NCBI GenBank assembly: GCA_009693435.1
Contig: SHXF01000003.1
Span: forward strand, 49,091 to 113,090
Length of the DNA stretch: 64,000 bases
Origin: Betaproteobacteria bacterium
GTDB taxonomy: Bacteria; Pseudomonadota; Gammaproteobacteria; Burkholderiales; SG8-39
Direction: 5' to 3'
Every line of letters begins with the position of its first letter. Position 1 is the stretch's first letter. The notes under the pieces are model-generated. The model saw only the letters and a program-made list of their open reading frames with translations. It searched no databases and was not told the DNA's origin. The position numbers were made by a program, and so were the translations under genes. This document shows, in pieces, positions 24,475 to 32,029 of this stretch.

Positions 24475-25875
24475 ATGTCCGAGGAAACGGGTTTTCTTCC
24501 GGTCACGGAACTGATTGGGCGATTCAGGAGGAAATCCCTCTCGCCGGTCGATGCGGTGGGCACCGCTTTCGATCGCATCCGGCTGCATGAGCCGAAAATC
24601 AACGCCTTCTGCCGCGTCGCCGACGAAGCAGCGTGCATGCGCCAGGCGCGCGAGTCGGAAGCGCGCTGGCAGCGGGGCGAGCCGATGGGCGCGCTCGATG
24701 GCGTGCCGATCAGCGTCAAGGACGCGATCCTGGCGAAGGGCTGGCCCACCTTGAAAGGTTCCCGCCTCGTCAATCCCGACCAGGACTGGAACGAGGATGC
24801 GCCGGCTGTGGCACGCCTGCGCGAGCACGGCGCGATCATCATCGGCAAGACCACCACGCCGGAGTTCAACTGGAAGGGCGTGACCGACAGCCCGCTTTCC
24901 GGCATTACGCGCAATCCCTGGAATCTGCAGATGACACCCGGTGGTTCGAGCGGCGGCGCAGCGGCCGCGCTGGCAGCGGGCATAGGCAACGCGGCCATCG
25001 GCAGCGACGCGGGCGGTTCGGTGCGCATTCCCGGCTCGCTATGCGCTCTGGTGGCCCTCAAAGCCAGCGCCGGGCGCGTGCCGAACTATCCGGCCAGCCC
25101 GCTGGGCAGCATGAGCCACATCGGGCCGATCACGCGCACCGTGGCCGATGCCGCATTGCTGCTGAACGTGATGAGCGAGCCGGATGCCCGCGACTGGCTG
25201 AGCCTGCCGCGCAGCGACGCGGATTTTCGCAACGCGCTCAGTCTTGGCGTGAAGGGACTGAAGATCGCCTACAGCCCGACCCTCGGCTACGCCCGGGTCC
25301 AGCCTGAGGTCGCGCGCCTGGTGGAAAAGGCGGTGAAGGTATTCGAGGAACTCGGCGCGCATGTCGAGCTGAACGAGTCGCCGTTCGCCGATCCCACCCG
25401 CGCATTCCGCATCCATTTCTACGCCGGCGTGGCGCACTCGATGCGCATGCTGCCCGATGAGCAAATGGAGTTGCTCGATCCCGACCTGCTCAAGCTGGTG
25501 AAGCAGGCGCGCAGAATCAGAATTGCCGAATATCTGGGTGCCGTGGACGAGCGCGCGACTCTCGGCGCCGGGATGCGGCAATTCCACGAACGATACGACC
25601 TGCTGCTCACGCCGACTCTCGCGGTCACCGCGTTCGCCGCGGGGAAACTGGCGCCGCGCGGCTACGGCAACGACTGGATGAACTGGACCCCGTTCACCTA
25701 TCCCTTCAACATGACCGGCCAGCCCGCTGCGACCGTGCCGTGCGGGTTCACAAAGAAGGGATTGCCGGTGGGGCTGCAGATTGTCGGACCGATGTACCAG
25801 GATGCGCTGGTGCTGCGGGCGGGGCACGCCTATGAAAGCGCTGTTCCGGCGATGCCGCGGCGGCCCGCGCTCTGA
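24475..25875 (+). CDS. Amidase (amidase signature family)
   Basis: This 466-residue enzyme hydrolyses a carboxylic amide with a Ser-cisSer-Lys triad. The Lys is in GVPISVKDAI near residue 82, the cis-Ser in TPGGSSGGAAAALAAG near 160, and the nucleophile Ser region is GSDAGGSVRIPGS near 180. GGGAGG precedes the ATG. The GatA-like order is complete. The substrate is unknown; the upstream binding protein makes a small imported amide likely. Confidence 0.93.
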   Translation: MSEETGFLPVTELIGRFRRKSLSPVDAVGTAFDRIRLHEPKINAFCRVADEAACMRQARESEARWQRGEPMGALDGVPISVKDAILAKGWPTLKGSRLVNPDQDWNEDAPAVARLREHGAIIIGKTTTPEFNWKGVTDSPLSGITRNPWNLQMTPGGSSGGAAAALAAGIGNAAIGSDAGGSVRIPGSLCALVALKASAGRVPNYPASPLGSMSHIGPITRTVADAALLLNVMSEPDARDWLSLPRSDADFRNALSLGVKGLKIAYSPTLGYARVQPEVARLVEKAVKVFEELGAHVELNESPFADPTRAFRIHFYAGVAHSMRMLPDEQMELLDPDLLKLVKQARRIRIAEYLGAVDERATLGAGMRQFHERYDLLLTPTLAVTAFAAGKLAPRGYGNDWMNWTPFTYPFNMTGQPAATVPCGFTKKGLPVGLQIVGPMYQDALVLRAGHAYESAVPAMPRRPAL

Positions 25876-25981
25876 TATCGTCGCGGGCGCCCTGTCGGGA
25901 AAGGAAAGACGTGCTGTAGCGCGTAACAGGCGCCTCGCGGACCGTTGTCCGGCAAAATTTCTTTCCAGCCAACCTTTCCAG

Positions 25982-26359
25982 CTATCCGCCCGCGCCCAGT
26001 TCCGCCGCGGCGGCCGCTTCGACTGCGCGTTGACGCTCGGCGGTTGTGTAGGTGCCGGCGGCGAATGCGTCCATCAGGGTGATCACCATGGCAAACGTTT
26101 CCGCATCCAGTGAGGTGATCTCCGCGCGTCGAAACTCGCCCTTCTGGTAGGTGAGCGCATTCAGGATGCGCGTGAGCAAACGCGATTGCGAAAAAGCCGG
26201 ATTCTGCTCGATCTTATGCACCGCCGCGGCCAACGGATCGGTAACAGGAAGCTGGGGGCGGTAATGGATGACGTGACGCAACGCCTCCTGAAACTCGGCT
26301 GCGGACAGCATTTCGGTGGATTGAACCGGGCTTTTTGACCCGTCAGGTGGCGTACTCAT
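25982..26359 (-). CDS. Hypothetical protein, 125 residues
   Basis: Not recognised. The protein is soluble and mostly helical, with a tract rich in acidic and small residues. It begins MSTPPDGSKSPVQ, has a middle FRRAEITSLDAETFAMVITLMDA and ends in an Ala-rich AAAAAELGAGG tail. Codon use matches its neighbours and the frame is well formed, so it is probably a real gene. It lies alone between the convergent amidase gene and the Bug remnant. Confidence 0.6.
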   Translation of the reverse strand: MSTPPDGSKSPVQSTEMLSAAEFQEALRHVIHYRPQLPVTDPLAAAVHKIEQNPAFSQSRLLTRILNALTYQKGEFRRAEITSLDAETFAMVITLMDAFAAGTYTTAERQRAVEAAAAAELGAGG

Positions 26360-26514
26360 GCCGGATCATAAGCCATCGCGGCAAGGAAGGATATGGATTG
26401 CGTCGGGCGACGTTTGCCTTGCGCTGTCGCGCGACCATTCGATCAGGGTCTCGGAATCGCGCCGTCAGGCGATTTCGTGCCTGCACCGTACTGCCAAAAT
26501 CACCGGCGCAAGGC

Positions 26515-26840
26515 TTATTCGATCCTGATATTGAGGCGCCTGATCAGTTCCCCGAACCTTTTCGAATCGGCGCGCAGTCGTTCCATGACTAGTGCCGGCC
26601 CCCCGTAGAGCGGTTCATTGTCGTAGGCGATGATTCGTTCCACGACATCGGGACTGCGCAGCACACGATCGAGAGCCGGCCGGTTATCAGCCGGGCCATC
26701 GTGTCAGGACCGCTGCCCGGGGAATAGGGCGCCAGTATGCGCACCGGCCTTGCCGGAAAAATCTGCGCCTTCAGATTGGCCGACACGCCGGCGGCGAACG
26801 CGGAAGCGATGATCGCGGTGCAAATCGTCCTGGCAAGCAT
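26515..26840 (-). pseudogene. Bug-family binding protein remnant with internal deletion
   Basis: An ATG at 26840 opens MLARTICTAI, a signal peptide and the Bug N-terminus up to PYSPGSGPDTMARLITGR. About 60 residues in, the frame is lost. In the next frame, from about 26690, the sequence resumes as a Bug C-terminus: VVERIIAYDNEPLYGGP, then RLRADSKRFGELIRRLNIRIE and a stop at 26515. The whole remnant is 326 bp against about 970 bp for an intact gene, so about 650 bp of the middle were deleted out of frame. It follows the two amidohydrolase genes, which probably lost their dedicated binding protein. Confidence 0.82.
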
Positions 26841-26871
26841 TCGGAATTCCTTCCTGTAGGGGTTCGCGGCG

Positions 26872-28575
26872 TCAGGCGCCGTGCACCCAGTGTCCACCGA
26901 CCATGGTGGCGATGCACTCGATATCGGGCAGGGCTTTCCCCGGGGTCGCCAGCGGATCGCCAGACAGTACCGCGATGTCGGCGAAATAACCCGGCGCCAG
27001 CGGTCCCTTGACGTTTTCCTCGAACGACAGCCAGGCACCGCCGGTGGTGAGCAGGCGCAGCGCCGTCTCGTGCGTGGTCCTGCCGGCGCCGCCCATCAGC
27101 TTGCCGGTGGTGCGCTCCTCGCGCGCGACCATCGTCCACATGCAGAACAGCGGGTTGTGGGGGAACGCATCCGTCCCGGCGGACACCGGCACGCCGGCCT
27201 CATAAAGCTGTTTCGCGGGAGACAGGTAATCGAGATCCGCCTCCGGCAGATCGGCGAAGCGGCTGCCGACCTTCCACAGGAAATGCGGCGGTATCAAGGT
27301 CACGCCGACGCCGAGTTTCCTGATCCGCTCGATGCCCTCGGCGCTGGCCCGGCTGATGTGTTCGAACACCCAGCGCAATTTTGCTATCGGGTGGCGGTGC
27401 GCGATGCGTTCCACGATGGGCAGGATTTCGTGCAGTCTGTCCGAGATGATGGTGTGTACCCGCAAGTTGTTCTGCGCAGCCAGCAACAGCAGACTTTCGT
27501 AGTCCGCAGCCGTATTGGCCTGCAGCACCATGTTGAACCAGCCGGTGTCGGTGACATTCTTGTGCACCAGCCGGGACACGGCCGGATCGCCGCCGTAGCC
27601 GATGAATATGCCGGAGACGCGCAGCATGGCATCGCCGAAGCCGCGGCCGCGCGCCATCGGCAGCCAGTCGCGCATCGCGCTCGCCGCCTCCTCCACGGTC
27701 TTCCAGGTGGGCGCCACCACGCTGTTGACGCGCATCGTGAGTTCACCCAGTTCCCGCAGATCGCGGTAGCCCGCCAGCACCTCGGGCGAATTGCCGTGGC
27801 CCTCGTAGATGCTCGTCGTGCCTTTTTCGTGATACATGCGCATGCCGCGGCGCAAGGCGCCGACGCGGTCGCGATAGCCGAATCGCGGAATGGCCGCGAG
27901 CAGGTCCATCTCGGCGAGGTTGGCGAAATTCTGCTCTATCAGCACGCCGCTAGGTTCGCCGTCGCCGTCGCGGACGATCTCGATACCGCTCGCGCTCGGC
28001 CTGGTGTTGCGGTCGATGCCGTTCAGCTTCAGTCCGAGTGAATTCAGCGCCGAATGGCAGGGGATGCCGCCCCAGTAGCCGCTCGGGCTGGCAATATAGA
28101 CCGGATGGTCGGGCGCGACGCTGTCCAGTTCGCGGCGCGTCGGCATGCGTTTTTCGGCAATGCGCGACAAGGGATCGAAGTAGAAGGGCGGGTCGCCCAC
28201 CGGCATGGTGACGATCCAGTCGCCCCTGGGTGTCTTCGCCGCGATATCGCGGACGCGGCAGAGCACGTCCTGTATCGAACGGGCCCCCGCGAGCGACGGC
28301 CAGATCGCCTGCATGCCGGCGCTGTCCATGTGCGCGTGGGTGTCGTTGAAGCCGGGAATGATGGCGGCGCCGCCAAAATCACGAACTTCGGTATGCGCGC
28401 GACGCGTTGCCGCTACGCTCGCCTTGTCGCCCACGGCGATGATCTTGTCGCCGGCCACGGCGATGCCTTCGGCAACGGTCGATTTCGCGTCCAGGATCAG
28501 CACGCGACCGTACAGGATGCGGTCGGCCGCCTTTGTGCCGCCCTTGAGGTTGTCGTTCATGAGGTTGTCGTTCAT
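26872..28575 (-). CDS. Amidohydrolase (YtcJ/Amidohydro_3 type)
   Basis: This 567-residue metal-dependent hydrolase has IIPGFNDTHAHMDSAGM near residue 74 (metal His-x-His), EGHGNSPE, TIISDRLHEI, a late VSAGTDAFPHNPL metal Asp region and the C-terminal GPLAPGYFADIAVL segment typical of long amidohydrolases. The start is duplicated: ATG-AAC-GAC-AAC-CTC occurs twice, and the first ATG (28575) overlaps the upstream stop codon as ATGA with GAGAGGGG in front. It probably acts on an amide or ester of unknown identity, together with the second amidohydrolase. Confidence 0.88.
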   Translation of the reverse strand: MNDNLMNDNLKGGTKAADRILYGRVLILDAKSTVAEGIAVAGDKIIAVGDKASVAATRRAHTEVRDFGGAAIIPGFNDTHAHMDSAGMQAIWPSLAGARSIQDVLCRVRDIAAKTPRGDWIVTMPVGDPPFYFDPLSRIAEKRMPTRRELDSVAPDHPVYIASPSGYWGGIPCHSALNSLGLKLNGIDRNTRPSASGIEIVRDGDGEPSGVLIEQNFANLAEMDLLAAIPRFGYRDRVGALRRGMRMYHEKGTTSIYEGHGNSPEVLAGYRDLRELGELTMRVNSVVAPTWKTVEEAASAMRDWLPMARGRGFGDAMLRVSGIFIGYGGDPAVSRLVHKNVTDTGWFNMVLQANTAADYESLLLLAAQNNLRVHTIISDRLHEILPIVERIAHRHPIAKLRWVFEHISRASAEGIERIRKLGVGVTLIPPHFLWKVGSRFADLPEADLDYLSPAKQLYEAGVPVSAGTDAFPHNPLFCMWTMVAREERTTGKLMGGAGRTTHETALRLLTTGGAWLSFEENVKGPLAPGYFADIAVLSGDPLATPGKALPDIECIATMVGGHWVHGA

Positions 28576-30062
28576 GATCCCCTCTCCCTGGTTTGCGGCT
28601 GCTGTTTCATATGGCCGCCATTCCGATAGAACCTTTCCAGCCCTGCCTGGTAGCGCAGCAGCAGCGGCCGGAATTCGGCCATGCTGCCCGCATGCCCGCG
28701 CAGTTGTTCGATGAGCGCGTGCTCAATCGACTCGAGGTCGATGCCCAGCAGCCGGCCGGATGCGACGATCTCGCGACCGGCGACAATCAGGCTGGTCACG
28801 TCGGCGGCGCGCGCGCGCGCATGGCAAACCTGCAGCAGATCGTACAGTCCGGGGCCGAGGTCGGCGGTGATGCGGTCCAACCCCAGTGTCAGCATGTCGG
28901 GCAGATGGCCGACAGCAATCTCTCCGGTGCAGTCGCGCGCCGAGGCCGCCTGCGCGCCGTTGCGCGTGGCGGCGGTCAGCAGGTCGCTACGCGATAGGAC
29001 CTGGTCGAAACTGGTGCCACGGTGCATCAGATAGGCAAGGCGCATTTCCCGGAACACGTCATCGTCGTCGTCGATGGCCAGCGAGTCCAGGCCGATGGCG
29101 AAATTCAATCCCGCCGCGTGCATGTCGCGCAGCGGCGCCACGCCGGAGCGCAGGCGCAGATTCGAGCTGGTATTGATCGATACCGTGACCCCGTGCGCGG
29201 CCAGTTCGCCGCACTCGTCAGCGCGCAGCCAGGTGCCGTGCGCCACGGTGAGCCTGGCGCTGAGCAGGCCCAGGGACTTGAGGTGCTGCACGATTCCGCG
29301 GGGGAAGGCGTGGTCGGCCCATTGTCGCTGGTATTTCGATTCCAGCAGGTGCATGTGCACGCGGCGACCGCTGGCCGCCGACCGGGCCGCTATTTTCTCC
29401 AGCAGCGGGTCGGAGCACCACTCCACGCCTACCGGCCCGAACTGGACCTGGAACAATCCGGATTCGCATTGTCCCGCGATCTCATCCACGGTTGCCAACT
29501 GCTGCTCCATGGGTGGAACCGGCTTGAGCCAGCGACTGCGCACCGCTTCGGCGTCCGCGGGCGCAAGGCAGGCGAGCACGTCTTCGTCCGCACCCAGCCC
29601 CAGGCGATGGCGGTCGCGCAGCGGCACTACGAAGGCGACGCGGATGCCGATTTCGCGCGCGGCGCGGCTCACGTCTTTCGCTTCGCGCACCAGCGTCGCG
29701 GGATCGCGCGACAGATGGCAGTGAACGCACGAACCGATGCCGCTGCGTGCCATGCGTCCCAGCGCCGCGGCGGCGACCAGGTAGGGATCGAGGGGCGGCA
29801 AAGTATAGGTTGCGGGCACCCATGCTTCAACCGCCGCGTCGGACGCGCCGTAGGCGAGAGTCTTCAGGCCGCGGCCGTGGTCGTGCGCGTTGGCAAGCGG
29901 TGGCATGACCAGCGTATTGGCGCCTGCCGCAACACCTATCGTCGCATCGTGGTCGATCGCCTTGATCGCGGCGGATTCGTACTCGATCGTCACGTCCCGC
30001 CGCAGTTCTTCCAGCGCCGCCGACGGCAACAGGTACTTCGTTCTCAGGTGATGGGTTGCCAC
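28572..30062 (-). CDS. Amidohydrolase (cytosine deaminase/TRZ-like)
   Basis: This 496-residue amidohydrolase has PPLANAHDHGRGLKTL near residue 54 (metal HxH as HDH), a CVHCHLS segment, HMHLLESKYQRQWA near 235, TVAHGTWL near 270 and FAIGLDSLAIDDDDD near 320 (metal Asp). This set matches the cytosine deaminase/atrazine chlorohydrolase (TrzA/AtzA) branch, which deaminates or dechlorinates heterocycles. It overlaps the downstream amidohydrolase by ATGA. The upstream 158-bp gap shows nothing I can assign. Confidence 0.85.
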   Translation of the reverse strand: MATHHLRTKYLLPSAALEELRRDVTIEYESAAIKAIDHDATIGVAAGANTLVMPPLANAHDHGRGLKTLAYGASDAAVEAWVPATYTLPPLDPYLVAAAALGRMARSGIGSCVHCHLSRDPATLVREAKDVSRAAREIGIRVAFVVPLRDRHRLGLGADEDVLACLAPADAEAVRSRWLKPVPPMEQQLATVDEIAGQCESGLFQVQFGPVGVEWCSDPLLEKIAARSAASGRRVHMHLLESKYQRQWADHAFPRGIVQHLKSLGLLSARLTVAHGTWLRADECGELAAHGVTVSINTSSNLRLRSGVAPLRDMHAAGLNFAIGLDSLAIDDDDDVFREMRLAYLMHRGTSFDQVLSRSDLLTAATRNGAQAASARDCTGEIAVGHLPDMLTLGLDRITADLGPGLYDLLQVCHARARAADVTSLIVAGREIVASGRLLGIDLESIEHALIEQLRGHAGSMAEFRPLLLRYQAGLERFYRNGGHMKQQPQTRERGS

Positions 30063-30220
30063 GTGCTGCGATAGGCCGGTTCTGGTTGTCCGCCGCGCCG
30101 GCGATTTACAAGGCTACTGCCTGCCGCCCGCGTCGCTCGGCGCGGCGGCACCGAGGGCCGCCGACGTGACAGCAAACGCGCTGGCCGCCATGAGGGTGAC
30201 TGAGGCGCCCCGGATATGCC

Positions 30221-30727
30221 TCAGCCGGGCCGGCCGGGATTCACATGGCCGCACTGGGTACAGGTGCGGTGCGCGTCGTCCCCGTAGAACTCCGCGTAGA
30301 CCGTCGACACCGGGTCATCGTGGTAGTCCTGAACGTGCTTGACCGTCTCGAAGATTTCCGACTGGCAGTTGTTGCAGTACCAGGAGAACTTGTCCATTTC
30401 CCCGGCGCGGCGCTTGCGCTCCAGGACCAGCAGGAAGGCATCCTTGGGAAAGCGCGGCGAATGCGGCGTGCCGGCCGGGCAATAAATGATCTCGCCCTGC
30501 TTCACCACCGCGATCTTTTCCTCGTTCTCGGGTGTGAGGTAATGCAGGTTCATATCGCCCTTGATCATGTACATTACTTCGTCGCTGGGGTCGCGGTGAA
30601 ACTCGCTGCGACCCTCGCGGCCTCGCGCGACGAAAGCGATGGTGTCGGGCGCCTGCCACAGGATGCGCACCGGCTTGACCGCCTTGCTGATGCCTTCGGC
30701 GATCTGGTCCAGGCTGATTGCTTGCAT
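30221..30727 (-). CDS. 3-hydroxyanthranilate 3,4-dioxygenase-like cupin
   Basis: This 168-residue protein begins MQAISLDQ after GGAG. The cupin core has GRSEFHRDPSDEVMYMIKGDM, supplying the iron His and Glu, and CPAGTPHSPRFPKDA for the second His. The C-terminal part has two CxxC pairs, CNNCQ and CTQCG, which bind a rubredoxin-like iron in bacterial 3-hydroxyanthranilate dioxygenases. Length and motif order fit the bacterial enzyme of the kynurenine pathway or nitrobenzoate degradation (NbaC). None of the usual partners (ACMS decarboxylase, kynureninase) is adjacent, so an alternate o-aminophenol substrate is possible. Confidence 0.83.
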   Translation of the reverse strand: MQAISLDQIAEGISKAVKPVRILWQAPDTIAFVARGREGRSEFHRDPSDEVMYMIKGDMNLHYLTPENEEKIAVVKQGEIIYCPAGTPHSPRFPKDAFLLVLERKRRAGEMDKFSWYCNNCQSEIFETVKHVQDYHDDPVSTVYAEFYGDDAHRTCTQCGHVNPGRPG

Positions 30728-30883
30728 AGCTGTTCTCCGGGCGTGGTCTGCAATGATGGCAAAGTCTACAGCATCTACGGCAACGGGCGATTCAAGTGCG
30801 AAACTGCGGTCCACGTCGCCGGTCGATCTACCGCTTCGGCAAGCAGCGTCTGAGAACTTGCCTCGCGTCCGGCGCGCGCGTTG

Positions 30884-31867
30884 CTACTGGTCGACCTTGA
30901 TCTTCGCCGCCGCCACCACCTGTGTCCAGCGCGCGCGGTCGGCGCGGACGCGCGCGGCGAGTTCGTCGGGCCGGCCGGTGCTGGAGGCGATGCCCGATTT
31001 CTGGAACCAGTCGCGCACCTCGGGTTGATCCAGTTGCTTCAGCGACTCGGCATACATTTTCTGCGTGATCGCCGCGGGCGTGCCCGCCGGCGCCCAGATG
31101 CCCCAGTAGTTGTTCGCTTCGTAACCGGGGAAGCCGGACTCGGCGATGGTGGGCACCTCCGGCAGCGATGGCTGGCGTTTCGGCGAGCCCACCGCCAGCG
31201 CCTTCAGCCTGCCGGCCTTGAGGTATTGCAGGGACTGCGGAATGCCGGAGAACATGATCTGCACCTGACCGGCGACCAGGTCGGGAATCGCCTGGCTGCT
31301 GCCCTTGTAGGGAATGTGATTGATATCGAACGCGCCGCGCTGCTTGAGCAGTTCCATGAATAACTGGTGGGTGCTGCCGATGCCGGTGGAGGCGTAGTTG
31401 ATCTTGCCGGGCTGCGCTTTGGCGAGCCGCACCAGCTCCTGCACGTTATTGGCCGTCACCGAAGGATGCGCGAGCAGCACCAGTTCGATGAAGGTGATCA
31501 GCGCCACCGGCTCGAAATCCTTCTCGGTGTCGTAGGGCAGTTTGTACAGCACCGGCGCGACGGCGAACTGGATGTCGCTGGCGAACAGGAAGCTGTGCCC
31601 GTCGGGCGCGGCGCGCGCGACGTTTTCCATCGCTATGTTGCCATTGGCGCCGGGACGGTTGTCCACCACCACCTGCCCGTCCAGCGCGCGGGAAAGATAG
31701 GGGGCAAGCTGCCGCGCGACGAGGTCGCCGCTGGTGCCCGGAGGGTAGGGAATGACGAAGCGCACCGGCTTGGAGGGCCAGGCGGCCTGCTGCGCGTTGG
31801 CGATGCAGGGCGCTGCAGCCAGTCCGAGCGCGGCGACCAGCGTGATTGTCAGTGCGACGGGCTTCAA
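30884..31867 (-). CDS. TctC/Bug-family solute-binding protein
   Basis: This 327-residue Bug protein starts at TTG (31867), chosen because AAGGAG lies five bases upstream and a signal peptide follows (..CIANAQQA). Signatures are IPYPPGTSGDLVARQL, VVDNRPGANGNIAMEN and HIPYKGSSQA. It lies upstream of the cupin dioxygenase on the same strand and may import an aromatic acid, but the ligand is unknown. The AT-rich gap 31868-32029 separates it from the molybdenum gene cluster. Confidence 0.87.
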   Translation of the reverse strand: MKPVALTITLVAALGLAAAPCIANAQQAAWPSKPVRFVIPYPPGTSGDLVARQLAPYLSRALDGQVVVDNRPGANGNIAMENVARAAPDGHSFLFASDIQFAVAPVLYKLPYDTEKDFEPVALITFIELVLLAHPSVTANNVQELVRLAKAQPGKINYASTGIGSTHQLFMELLKQRGAFDINHIPYKGSSQAIPDLVAGQVQIMFSGIPQSLQYLKAGRLKALAVGSPKRQPSLPEVPTIAESGFPGYEANNYWGIWAPAGTPAAITQKMYAESLKQLDQPEVRDWFQKSGIASSTGRPDELAARVRADRARWTQVVAAAKIKVDQ

Positions 31868-32029
31868 TGTATCTCCTTGTCGGGCGTGGGCCAAAATCGG
31901 CGGTTGCACCGTTCGGGCGTGGCGAAGAAACTGCCTATTTAAGTGAATTATTCGGGACAAGTCGCCATTTGACGGTATTCAACGGGCATATTTGGAATAA
32001 AAAAAGAATAAAAATGGGAGGTACAGCGG

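Noticed and set aside
30063..30220. Short hydrophobic minus-strand frame (MAASAFAVTSAAL..) between cupin and amidohydrolase
   Set aside because: It is only about 25 codons from its ATG, with no clear ribosome-binding site or family, and is too short to support.
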